This document shows positions 18,493-25,987 of a stretch of 35,923 bases of DNA, piece after piece. The notes beneath the pieces are model-generated. The model ran no database searches. It was not told the origin of the DNA and was given only the letters and a program-made list of their open reading frames with translations. Both the position numbers and the translations under genes were made by a program. Within the stretch, counting starts at the first letter, position 1. Every line of letters starts with the position of its first letter. Origin of the DNA: an uncultured Clostridia bacterium (lineage in GTDB: Bacteria; Bacillota; Clostridia; Oscillospirales; Acutalibacteraceae); contig CAMFBH010000020.1 of NCBI GenBank assembly GCA_945948515.1, positions 1-35,923 of the forward strand. Direction: 5' to 3'.

Positions 18493-20901
18493 ATGGAGTA
18501 CAATTTTAAAGAAATTGAAAAGAAATGGCAAAGAATATGGGAGGAGGAAGGAGTTTTCCATGCAAAGCAGGATTTCTCACTTCCGAAATATTACTGCCTT
18601 GTTGAATTCCCTTATCCGTCGGGTCAGGGACTTCATGTAGGTCATCCCCGTTCTTATACGGCGCTTGATATTGTTGCCCGTAAAAAAAGGCTTCAGGGCT
18701 ACAATGTTCTTTATCCTATGGGCTGGGATGCTTTCGGACTTCCCACCGAAAACTTTGCCATTAAAAATCATATTCATCCTGCCGAGGTAACAGAAAAGAA
18801 TGTTGCCCACTTTAAGGAGCAGCTTCAAAGCCTTGGCTTCAGCTTCGATTGGAGCAGAGAGGTTAACACAACAGATCCCTCTTATTATAAATGGACTCAG
18901 TGGATTTTCCTCCAGCTTTTCAAAAAGGGACTTGCTTATAAAAAGGAAATGGCAGTTAACTGGTGCACCTCATGTAAATGCGTTCTTGCAAATGAAGAGG
19001 TTGTAAACGGTGTTTGTGAGCGTTGCGGCAGTGAGGTTGTTCATAAGGTAAAAAGCCAGTGGATGCTTAAAATTACTGAATATGCGCAAAGACTTGTTGA
19101 TGATTTGGACGACCTTGATTTTATAGACAGAGTTAAGGTTCAGCAGAAAAACTGGATTGGCAGATCAACAGGTGCAGAGGTTGATTTCGGAACAACCGAG
19201 GGCGATGTACTGACTGTTTATACAACCCGTCCCGACACACTTTTCGGAGCTACATATATGGTTATCTCACCTGAGCATCCGTATATTGAAAAGTGGGAAA
19301 ACAGTATATCTAATATTGATGAAGTACGCGCTTATCAGCAGGAAGCGGCTAAAAAATCCGATTTTGAAAGAACTGAGCTCAATAAGGAAAAAACCGGTGT
19401 TAAGCTTAACGGCGTAATGGGAATTAATCCCGTAAACAACGAGGAAATTCCGATTTTTATTTCAGACTATGTTCTCACTTCCTACGGAACGGGCGCAATT
19501 ATGGCGGTTCCCGCTCACGATACCCGTGACTGGGAGTTTGCAAAAAAATTCGAGCTTCCCATTATTGAGGTTGTTGCAGGCGGAGAGGATGTTCAGAAAG
19601 AAGCGTTTACAGATTGTGCAACAGGCGTTCTTGTTAATTCCTCATTCCTTACAGGTAAAACCGTTGAAGAGGCAAAAACTGCAATAATTGATTGGCTTGA
19701 AGAAAACAAGCTCGGCAGAAAGAAGGTTAACTTCAAGCTTCGTGACTGGGTGTTCAGCCGTCAGAGATATTGGGGCGAGCCTATTCCGATTGTTCATTGT
19801 GATAAATGCGGATATGTTCCGCTCCCTGAAAGCGAGCTCCCGCTTACACTTCCTCAGGTTGATTCATACGAGCCAACCGACAACGGTGAGTCTCCGCTTG
19901 CCAAAATGACCGATTGGGTTAACACAACCTGCCCGCACTGCGGAGGACCTGCAAAGAGGGAAACAGACACAATGCCTCAGTGGGCAGGATCAAGCTGGTA
20001 TTTCCTGCGCTATATGGATCCTCATAACGATAAGGAGCTTGCAAGCAAGGAGGCTCTTGAATATTGGTGCCCTGTTGATTGGTACAACGGCGGAATGGAG
20101 CACACAACTCTTCACTTGCTTTACAGCCGTTTCTGGCATAAATTCCTGTATGATATCGGTGTTGTTCCAACAAAAGAGCCGTATCAGAAGAGAACCTCAC
20201 ATGGTATGATTTTGGGCGAAAACGGCGAAAAAATGAGTAAGTCAAGAGGCAATGTCGTTAATCCCGATGATATCGTAAATGAGTACGGTGCCGACACAAT
20301 GCGCCTTTATGAAATGTTCATAGGCGATTTTGAAAAGGCAGCTCCGTGGAACAGCGCATCAATAAAGGGCTGTAAGCGATTTGTTGAGAGAGTTTGGAAT
20401 CTTCAGGAAATTGTATGCGACGGCGATGAATACTCCAAGGATCTCGAATCAGATTTCCACAAAACAATTAAAAAGGTTACCGAGGATATTGATAACCTTA
20501 AGAGCAACACGGCAATTGCCGCTCTTATGAGCCTTCTTAATAAGATTTACGATAAAAAGAGCATCAACAATGCAGAGCTTAAAACCTTTGTTATTCTTCT
20601 TAATCCGTTTGCTCCCCATGTTACAGAGGAAATTTGGAACAGAATGAATTACGGAAAAATGGTAACCTCTCAGAAGTGGCCCGAATACGATGAGGAAAAA
20701 ACATTTGATAATACTGTTGAAATTGTTCTTCAAATTATGGGAAAGGTTAAATCAAGAGTAACAATTCCCGTAGATATGCCTAAGGATGAGGTTATTGCTC
20801 TTGCAAAGGCCGATGAAAAAATTGCACAGGCTATCTCGGGAAAAGAGATTAAAAAAGAAATCTATGTTCCGGGCAAGCTTGTAAATATAGTTGCTATGTA
20901 A
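18493..20901 (+). CDS. leuS: Leucyl-tRNA synthetase
   Basis: The product has 802 residues, a typical bacterial LeuRS. The class I signature is HVGH (48-51) and the second signature KMSKS (580-584). Zinc-type cysteine pairs occur in CTSCKC/CERCG. The CP1 editing domain shows [12 protein letters not shown] and [15 protein letters not shown], so hydrolysis of mischarged tRNA should be intact. GCGGAGG is a strong ribosome site before the ATG. It is the last gene of the operon and ends three bases before a perfect palindromic terminator. No T-box leader precedes it, since rsfS abuts it. Confidence 0.98.
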   Translation: MEYNFKEIEKKWQRIWEEEGVFHAKQDFSLPKYYCLVEFPYPSGQGLHVGHPRSYTALDIVARKKRLQGYNVLYPMGWDAFGLPTENFAIKNHIHPAEVTEKNVAHFKEQLQSLGFSFDWSREVNTTDPSYYKWTQWIFLQLFKKGLAYKKEMAVNWCTSCKCVLANEEVVNGVCERCGSEVVHKVKSQWMLKITEYAQRLVDDLDDLDFIDRVKVQQKNWIGRSTGAEVDFGTTEGDVLTVYTTRPDTLFGATYMVISPEHPYIEKWENSISNIDEVRAYQQEAAKKSDFERTELNKEKTGVKLNGVMGINPVNNEEIPIFISDYVLTSYGTGAIMAVPAHDTRDWEFAKKFELPIIEVVAGGEDVQKEAFTDCATGVLVNSSFLTGKTVEEAKTAIIDWLEENKLGRKKVNFKLRDWVFSRQRYWGEPIPIVHCDKCGYVPLPESELPLTLPQVDSYEPTDNGESPLAKMTDWVNTTCPHCGGPAKRETDTMPQWAGSSWYFLRYMDPHNDKELASKEALEYWCPVDWYNGGMEHTTLHLLYSRFWHKFLYDIGVVPTKEPYQKRTSHGMILGENGEKMSKSRGNVVNPDDIVNEYGADTMRLYEMFIGDFEKAAPWNSASIKGCKRFVERVWNLQEIVCDGDEYSKDLESDFHKTIKKVTEDIDNLKSNTAIAALMSLLNKIYDKKSINNAELKTFVILLNPFAPHVTEEIWNRMNYGKMVTSQKWPEYDEEKTFDNTVEIVLQIMGKVKSRVTIPVDMPKDEVIALAKADEKIAQAISGKEIKKEIYVPGKLVNIVAM

Positions 20902-20904
20902 AGT

Positions 20905-20938
20905 AAAAGCAGAAATTCAAATTTGAATTTCTGCTTTT
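20905..20938. terminator. Perfect-palindrome bidirectional terminator (leuS / alkD-like)
   Basis: Bases 20905-20921 are the exact reverse complement of 20922-20938 (17-base arms, no unpaired centre in DNA). T continues to 20941 rightward and A20905-20908 supplies a shorter T tract leftward. It starts three bases after the leuS stop codon and includes the last seven codons and stop of the minus-strand alkD-like gene. Confidence 0.9.
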
Positions 20939-21618
20939 TTTATGCTTAAGTTAATATTCTGTTTATACTTGCGTATTCTGTCCTTGGTGGTTTTATCAAC
21001 TCTGAAGCTGTCTCTTATTTTGGAGATGGCTTTTCTTCTTGTAAAATCATCTTCAATTTGAGATAAAAGAAGCTCGCCCTCCTCAGGATGTTTTATAAAA
21101 ATTTCAGCAACGGTCCATGCAGCTGCCATTTGAACATAATAATCTTTTGATGATATTGCTTTTATGGCATTAATTGATTTTTCCAAATATTCGTTGTCAA
21201 TAAAATAATCAAGAATCATAACAATCGCAAATCGAAGCTCGTATTCTTTATTTGAGGCAAGATATTTTTGAATGAAATTCCACATAAATTCTTTGTTTTT
21301 ATCCGTGAATTTTAAAGAAGCGCAAACACTGTCGCAAACTGCCCAGTTGTCAATGAGTGGGATGAATTCTTTCAAAAGCTCAGCGCGCCTTTCAATAGAA
21401 AATTTTCCGTATCCGATAATCAATCCGAAAATCATTTTTTCTTCATAATAATATGTTTTTGGAAATACTCCGGAAGCCGCCGCCTTTTTTGCAATTTTTC
21501 TCATAACAGGAAGTCGCACTCCCAAAAGAGTGTTTTCGTCAACAGTAGGAACAAGCTTTTTGTGAAATTCCTTGTATTTTAAATCCGCATTATCAAAAAG
21601 CTCTTTTCTTATATCCAT
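20917..21618 (-). CDS. AlkD-like DNA alkylation repair enzyme
   Basis: The product has 233 residues, right for the all-helical HEAT-like AlkD family. Residues matching the AlkD active site are visible: Trp92 and Asp96 (DNWAVCD, the W-x3-D pair), Arg129 (ELRFA) and Trp168 (AAAWTVAE). AlkD removes bulky or cationic alkylated bases such as N7- and N3-alkylpurines without base flipping. ATG 21618 is chosen over 21642 because AAGGTGG precedes it. The start lies one base after the stop of the small cysteine-rich gene, so the two should be translationally coupled. Its end lies inside the shared terminator palindrome. Substrate range is inferred from the family. Confidence 0.87.
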   Translation of the reverse strand: MDIRKELFDNADLKYKEFHKKLVPTVDENTLLGVRLPVMRKIAKKAAASGVFPKTYYYEEKMIFGLIIGYGKFSIERRAELLKEFIPLIDNWAVCDSVCASLKFTDKNKEFMWNFIQKYLASNKEYELRFAIVMILDYFIDNEYLEKSINAIKAISSKDYYVQMAAAWTVAEIFIKHPEEGELLLSQIEDDFTRRKAISKIRDSFRVDKTTKDRIRKYKQNINLSIKKAEIQI

Positions 21619-21619
21619 T

Positions 21620-21877
21620 TTACCACCTTCTGTTATCTGCATTCGGACAGCTTTTGTTTTTCAGCGCGGCTCTTATTTCAACATAGCAGCCGCATTTAAG
21701 GCACATTCCGGAAATGAGACTATCGCATTCACTGCAATTATTGAGTCGCTCTCTGTAAATCTTATCGCTCACTTTTTCCGATTCGTCAAGATTTTCAAGA
21801 TATGCGTTTACGGTTTCAAAAACCGCCTTTTCTCCGCTTTCGAGCAGTAAACATCTTTTACATTCTCTTAAATTCAT
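21620..21877 (-). CDS. Small eight-cysteine protein (DUF6171-like)
   Basis: The product has 85 residues. Eight cysteines form a patterned set: Cys6-x2-Cys9 near the start, Cys48-x2-Cys51, Cys59-x2-Cys62 with Cys64, and Cys77 near the end. The C-terminus is CPNADNRRW. This looks like a small metal-binding (zinc or possibly Fe-S) domain; from memory it resembles the DUF6171 group of short clostridial proteins, whose function I do not know. CGGTGA precedes the ATG at 21877. It is the first gene of an operon with the AlkD-like gene, whose ribosome site lies in its last codons. Confidence 0.8.
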   Translation of the reverse strand: MNLRECKRCLLLESGEKAVFETVNAYLENLDESEKVSDKIYRERLNNCSECDSLISGMCLKCGCYVEIRAALKNKSCPNADNRRW

Positions 21878-21902
21878 AATAATCACCGCGTTTCCGTTTA
21901 TA

Positions 21903-21931
21903 ATTTTATTAAAATAAAAGCATAAGGTCAA
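21903..21931 (-). promoter_or_regulatory. Promoter of the cysteine-rich/alkD-like operon
   Basis: Read leftward: TTGACC (21931-21926), a 17-base spacer, TAAAAT (21908-21903), 25 bases before the ATG at 21877. Its -35 box is back to back with that of the peptidase gene. Confidence 0.75.
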
Positions 21932-21935
21932 GCGT

Positions 21936-21963
21936 TTGACAAAAAAATATAAGAGAGTATAAT
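21936..21963 (+). promoter_or_regulatory. Promoter of the Xaa-Pro peptidase gene
   Basis: Consensus TTGACA (21936-21941), a 16-base spacer and consensus TATAAT (21958-21963), 15 bases before the ATG at 21979, with GGTGA between as ribosome site. The 5' leader must be very short. Confidence 0.85.
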
Positions 21964-21978
21964 AAATTCGGTGATTAT

Positions 21979-23046
21979 ATGAATACAGATAAAGCAATAA
22001 AAATATTAAACAGCATAAATGCCGATGCAATGCTCGTAACAAGCGAGGAAAATATGCATTATTTCTGCTCTTTTTCTCCGAGCGAGGGCATGATAGTTAT
22101 TACAAAAAGCGGCCGCAAATGCCATTTTGTTGATTCTCGTTATACGGAAACGGCTCAGAACTATGCAAAGAAAACGGGCTTTGAGGTTGTTGAGATTAAC
22201 GGCGGATTTATTGATTCTGTTAATGCATTTCTTAAAAACAATTCAATTAAAACGCTTGCGTTTGAAAATGAAACAATTTCATACAAAAGATATTGCACTC
22301 TTAAAAGAGAACTCAATGCAGAGCTTGTTGAACTCAATAATGAATTGGGAAAAATCAGAAATATAAAATCAAGCGAAGAAATTGAATTTATGCTTGAGGC
22401 TCAAAGGATTGCAGAAAAATCATATCTTGAGCTTTTAAATCATTATAAAGAGGGCAAAACGGAAAAGGAGCTTGCCGCTTATTTTGATTATCTTATGGCA
22501 AAAAACGGCTCTGAAGGAGTTTCATTCAGCACAATTCTTTTGAGCGGAGAAAACACCTCAATGCCACACGGTGTTCCGTCGGACAGAAAGCTTAAAAAAG
22601 GCGATTTTATCCTTGCCGATTTCGGCGCAACATATAAGGGCTATCATTCGGATACAACTCGAACAGTTGTTCTCGGTTGCGCAAGCGACGAAATGAAGCT
22701 CTGCTACAATCTTGTGCTTGAGGCACAGCTTGCCGGAATAAAAGCTATGGAGGTCGGAGCAAGATGCAGAGATGTTTATCAAAGGGCTTATGATGTTTTG
22801 CAAAAAGAGGATTATGCAAAGTATTTCCGCCATGCTCTCGGCCACGGAGTAGGGCTTGAAATTCATGAGGGTTACAGCGCTTCTCCGAAAAGTGAGGATA
22901 TTTTTGAAGAGGGGAATGTTTGCACGGTTGAGCCGGGAATCTATATTCCGGGTAAATTCGGAATAAGAATTGAGGATGTAATTTATCTCGGCAGTGATGA
23001 AAAGAAAAACCTTGTAACCTTAGATAAGAATTTAATAATTGTTTAA
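21979..23046 (+). CDS. Xaa-Pro peptidase (M24 family)
   Basis: The product has 355 residues: an N-terminal creatinase-like domain (about 1-125) and a C-terminal pita-bread metallopeptidase domain. All five dinuclear-metal ligands are visible: Asp in LADFGA, Asp in HSDTTRT, His in HALGHGVG, Glu in TVEPGIY and Glu in IRIEDV. The family releases N-terminal residues preceding proline, aiding use of proline-rich peptides in the cytoplasm. It could be an aminopeptidase P or a dipeptidase; 355 residues fits the short bacterial form of either. It has its own promoter, and a weak terminator stem follows 39 bases after the stop. Confidence 0.93.
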   Translation: MNTDKAIKILNSINADAMLVTSEENMHYFCSFSPSEGMIVITKSGRKCHFVDSRYTETAQNYAKKTGFEVVEINGGFIDSVNAFLKNNSIKTLAFENETISYKRYCTLKRELNAELVELNNELGKIRNIKSSEEIEFMLEAQRIAEKSYLELLNHYKEGKTEKELAAYFDYLMAKNGSEGVSFSTILLSGENTSMPHGVPSDRKLKKGDFILADFGATYKGYHSDTTRTVVLGCASDEMKLCYNLVLEAQLAGIKAMEVGARCRDVYQRAYDVLQKEDYAKYFRHALGHGVGLEIHEGYSASPKSEDIFEEGNVCTVEPGIYIPGKFGIRIEDVIYLGSDEKKNLVTLDKNLIIV

Positions 23047-23081
23047 ATTTAATTGAAATTGCTTAAGCAATAAATAACAAC

Positions 23082-23118
23082 AAAAAAGCCGTGAAAGATT
23101 TTTATCTTTCACGGCTTT
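23082..23118. terminator. Terminator between convergent peptidase and flavoprotein genes
   Basis: A perfect 15-bp stem (23085-23099 with 23104-23118) has a TTTT loop. Leftward it is followed by six T (A at 23082-23087), so it is strong for the minus-strand flavoprotein gene. Rightward only TTTAAT follows, so it is weaker for the peptidase gene. Confidence 0.88.
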
Positions 23119-23128
23119 AATACTGCTC

Positions 23129-25204
23129 TTATTTAATGCCGCCAACAATTGATTTGGCAAGCCGGTATGCACTTTCGGTTGCGTTTGCAATTCTTCCGAT
23201 TTTGTTTGAATCGCCGATGTTGTAAACCTGCATAAACTCATCTTTGATTTCTTCATACAATGCATTATCAGGACGAACACCCATTGAAAGAACAACAAAA
23301 TCACAGGGGATTTCGCTCTTTTGCGCTGTCTTGGTGCTTTCAACGGTAATGGAGTCACTTCCTATTGAAACAAGCTTGCTTGAGGTGTAGAAATCCGTTC
23401 CTGCTTTTTTGAGCTTCGGAAGTGCATCATCAACATTCTGGAACCATGCCCCCGGAGCAATAGAGTCAGCCATTTCAATTATTGAAACAGAGTTGCCCTG
23501 TTCGCAAAGTAATTCGGATGTTTCAAGACCCGTCATACCCGAACCGATAACGGCAACCTTTTTGCCGGAAAGCTTAATGCTTCCGTTAAGAATTTCCGTA
23601 ACGGTGCAAACACTATCTCCTGTGAAAGCCTTTGGATGTACTGCGTTACCGCCTGTTGCAACAATAACGATTGCAGGGTCATATTCTTTAATTATTTCTT
23701 TTGTAGCTTTAATTCCGAGCTTGATTTCGGCGCCCGCCTTAATAGCGTTTGTGTACAAATCATCAACGCACCAAGTAAGCTTATCCTTCTTGGGAGGCTT
23801 GTTAGCAAGCTGAATCTGACCGCCGTATGTATTTTCTTTCTCAAGAAGAGTTACAGCAAATCCTCGTTTTGCAAGAAGCTCTGCGCTCATAAGTCCGGCA
23901 GGACCGGCACCGATAATAACAACCTTTTTGCCGTTTCCGTTTTTCGGAAGCTCAACTTTTTCTCTGCCTACAAACGGATTGACACTGCAATGACCGTGGT
24001 CGTTTACATAAGCGCCGTTTTGCATGCTTTCAAAGCAATATAGGCAGCATATACAGCGCTTAACCTCATTCTGTCTTCCGCTTTGAACCTTTTCAACCCA
24101 ATGCGGGTCAGCAATGAGCGGTCTGCCGAGAGAGATGAAATCCTGAATTCCGTCCTCAAGCTGAGCCTCAGCCTGCTCGGGGGAGCGGATAAGGTTTGCC
24201 GCAAGAACGGGAATGCTGACTGCCTTTTTTACTTCTGCTGCAAGATTTTTTCTCCAGCCGCATTCAAAGCTTGTCGGCTCAAGCCAATAGTTAAATGTGT
24301 CATAAGAGGCGGAAGAAACATCAATGGCATCAATTCCTGCTTTTTCAAGACGCTGTGCCATTTTTATTCCCTCGCTCAGTCCGTAGCCCTTTCCGGGCTG
24401 ACCGATTCTGTCATACATTTCATCAACGGTAAGGCGAACAACAATCGGAAAATCGTTTCCGCATTCTTTTCTGATACCGCTTATAATATTTAAAAGAAAT
24501 CTCATTCTGTTTTCAAGATTTCCGCCGTATTCATCTGTTCTTCTGTTTGTGTAAGGGCTCAAAAACTGCTGAATAAGGTAGCCGTGGGAAGCGTGAAGCT
24601 CAACACCGTCACAGCCGGCCTTTTTTACTCTGACTGCTCCGTCAACAAACTGCTGAATGATTTTTTCAATTTCCGATTTAGAAAGCTCCTTGTTGAGACA
24701 GTTTGAAAAATAGCTTCTTTCGCATTTTGAAGGAGAAACTACCTTCGGAAGTAAATCCTTTTGCATCATTTTTGAAAAGGACGGCACAAGGGAATAGAGC
24801 ATTTTTGAATAAAACGGCATAATCTTGTTGCAGCCGATTGAAAGCGGAACAGTTCCGATAAGCATGCTTAGATTTTGTCTGCCGGGGTGATGAAGCTCAA
24901 CCATTATTTTTGCGCCGTGGCGGTGAATTCTTTTTGCCATTTCCGCAAGAGGCTTAATGTGATAGTCGTGGCTGACTGCAAGCTGACCGAAGGCAGAAGC
25001 GCCCGTAACATCGTTAACTCTTGTGATTTCCGTAATAATAAGTCCCGTTCCGCCCTTAGCTCTTTCCTCGTAGTAATCCATCATTTGCTCGGTGGGAGTG
25101 CCGTCAAACTGACCAAAATCCATGAGCATAGGAGCCATAACAACTCTGTTTTTTAATTCGAGATTTCCTATTTTTCCGCTCGAAAACAATTTTTCATAAG
25201 CCAT
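23129..25204 (-). CDS. Old-yellow-enzyme family NADH:flavin oxidoreductase with FAD/NAD domain
   Basis: The product has 691 residues from ATG 25204; a TTG at 25210 is an alternative, as GGAAAGG is ten and four bases upstream of these. The order is an FMN TIM barrel (about 1-370, with HHPGRQ and ELHASHGYLIQQFLSP), a cysteine cluster (Cys384, 386, 387, 390, 406), then two dinucleotide folds (IGAGPAGLMSAELL near 431 and IGSGMTGLETSELL). This is the layout of 2,4-dienoyl-CoA reductase, enoate reductase and BaiCD/BaiH-type enzymes, which reduce activated C=C bonds using FMN, [4Fe-4S] and FAD. The cysteine spacing and about 50 extra residues after the barrel's HPGRQ are unusual. The substrate is not readable. 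Confidence 0.88.
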   Translation of the reverse strand: MAYEKLFSSGKIGNLELKNRVVMAPMLMDFGQFDGTPTEQMMDYYEERAKGGTGLIITEITRVNDVTGASAFGQLAVSHDYHIKPLAEMAKRIHRHGAKIMVELHHPGRQNLSMLIGTVPLSIGCNKIMPFYSKMLYSLVPSFSKMMQKDLLPKVVSPSKCERSYFSNCLNKELSKSEIEKIIQQFVDGAVRVKKAGCDGVELHASHGYLIQQFLSPYTNRRTDEYGGNLENRMRFLLNIISGIRKECGNDFPIVVRLTVDEMYDRIGQPGKGYGLSEGIKMAQRLEKAGIDAIDVSSASYDTFNYWLEPTSFECGWRKNLAAEVKKAVSIPVLAANLIRSPEQAEAQLEDGIQDFISLGRPLIADPHWVEKVQSGRQNEVKRCICCLYCFESMQNGAYVNDHGHCSVNPFVGREKVELPKNGNGKKVVIIGAGPAGLMSAELLAKRGFAVTLLEKENTYGGQIQLANKPPKKDKLTWCVDDLYTNAIKAGAEIKLGIKATKEIIKEYDPAIVIVATGGNAVHPKAFTGDSVCTVTEILNGSIKLSGKKVAVIGSGMTGLETSELLCEQGNSVSIIEMADSIAPGAWFQNVDDALPKLKKAGTDFYTSSKLVSIGSDSITVESTKTAQKSEIPCDFVVLSMGVRPDNALYEEIKDEFMQVYNIGDSNKIGRIANATESAYRLAKSIVGGIK

Positions 25205-25244
25205 AAACAAAATGCCTTTCCGCTACATATTTAATAAATCACAC

Positions 25245-25264
25245 GCCATGCAGTAGCCATGCAG
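25245..25264. repeat. Tandem 9-base repeat GCCATGCAG
   Basis: GCCATGCAG occurs at 25245-25253 and again at 25256-25264, separated by TA, so the two copies are one helical turn apart. They lie 41-60 bases upstream of the flavoprotein start and could be a regulator site or chance. Confidence 0.4.
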
Positions 25265-25287
25265 ACGCGTTGTAAAAATACTGCTCG

Positions 25288-25325
25288 AAAAAAGAGCACC
25301 CGCAGGAAATAGCCTTCGGCTGCTC
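25288..25325 (-). terminator. Terminator / possible attenuator before the flavoprotein gene
   Basis: Read leftward, GAGCA (25325-25321) pairs with TGCTC (25298-25294), enclosing an inner AGCC-GAA-GGCT hairpin, and six T follow (25293-25288). This should end the upstream 184-residue gene. A second GAGCA at 25286-25282 can pair with the same TGCTC, which would break the terminator stem. Confidence 0.6.
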
Positions 25326-25332
25326 AATAAAA

Positions 25333-25887
25333 TTAATTGTTATTTTTTTTCTGAGATTTACCCGAAGATCCGGAAGCCTTCGGCTTTTTGGCATTGTCGT
25401 ATTTCTCCCAAGAGAGATGCCAAAAATAAATACCAACCAAAATCATTATTGCAATTATTATCCCGATTGCAATATAAAAACCCTTAAGTATCGCTTTAAT
25501 GGTTAAAACGGCCTTCAAAATAAAGCTTGTTCCTACATTGACACCTCTTGGATTGTTATCGTCATAATACATTCCGTATCTGTCGAGCTGAACTTCCTTG
25601 CCGTTTTCATCTGTGTAATAGAATATAAAGCCGGACATAAAGTTGTTTTCATCGGTAATGCCATTAGGATTTGCTTTAACATGGAAGGTGTAATTTGTTT
25701 CAGGATCTTCAATACTCTCAGGCATCAAAGTAATAAGAGCTTTTTGATACATTTGAGAATCTTCTTTTTTTGATATTGCCGAGAAAACGCAGGCTGCAAT
25801 AATTACTGCAATAAGCAAAGCGGAGCAGACCGCCAAAATTATTTTAGCTGCTTTTTGTGCTTTAATATTTGTTAGGGATTTACTCAT
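25333..25887 (-). CDS. Unrecognised membrane protein, two membrane segments
   Basis: I do not recognise this 184-residue protein. A hydrophobic segment at about 15-38 is followed by a polar loop of roughly 85 residues rich in Asp, Asn, Tyr and Glu (with NYTFHV and GFIFYYTDENG), a second hydrophobic segment at about 130-157, and a basic Lys/Ser/Asn-rich tail. Two segments place the loop on one face and both termini on the other, probably loop outside. AGGAG precedes the ATG and a near-consensus promoter lies 19 bases upstream. It follows the 301-residue zinc-ribbon membrane protein gene but has its own promoter and terminators on both sides. Confidence 0.8.
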   Translation of the reverse strand: MSKSLTNIKAQKAAKIILAVCSALLIAVIIAACVFSAISKKEDSQMYQKALITLMPESIEDPETNYTFHVKANPNGITDENNFMSGFIFYYTDENGKEVQLDRYGMYYDDNNPRGVNVGTSFILKAVLTIKAILKGFYIAIGIIIAIMILVGIYFWHLSWEKYDNAKKPKASGSSGKSQKKNNN

Positions 25888-25905
25888 ATTCTCACTCCTG
25901 CATAG

Positions 25906-25934
25906 ATTATATCATTTTAATGCATTACAGTCAA
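25906..25934 (-). promoter_or_regulatory. Promoter of the 184-residue membrane protein gene
   Basis: Read leftward: TTGACT (25934-25929), a 17-base spacer, TATAAT (25911-25906). The -35 box directly follows the T tract of the upstream terminator. Confidence 0.85.
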
Positions 25935-25975
25935 GAAAAAAGAAAGCCTCACAAAGCATTTGCTCTGTGAGGGCT
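25935..25975 (-). terminator. Terminator of the zinc-ribbon membrane protein gene
   Basis: Read leftward, AGCCCTCACAGAGC (25975-25962) pairs with GCTTTGTGAGGCT (25957-25945) around a four-base loop, with a small bulge, followed by TTTCTTTTTT. It lies 12 bases after the stop of the 301-residue gene. Confidence 0.85.
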
Positions 25976-25987
25976 ATAGGTAAATTT

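Noticed and set aside
18440..18500. T-box leader for leuS
   Set aside because: rsfS coding sequence runs to three bases before the leuS ATG; no leader RNA with specifier and antiterminator stems is possible there.
23058..23071. Perfect palindrome ATTGCTTAAGCAAT just after the peptidase gene
   Set aside because: It has no T tract, lies in a convergent intergenic region and is short; the functional terminator is the stronger stem at 23082-23118.
23636..24043. 135-codon open frame antisense to the flavoprotein gene
   Set aside because: It mirrors conserved dinucleotide-binding motifs of the real gene and has no family features of its own.
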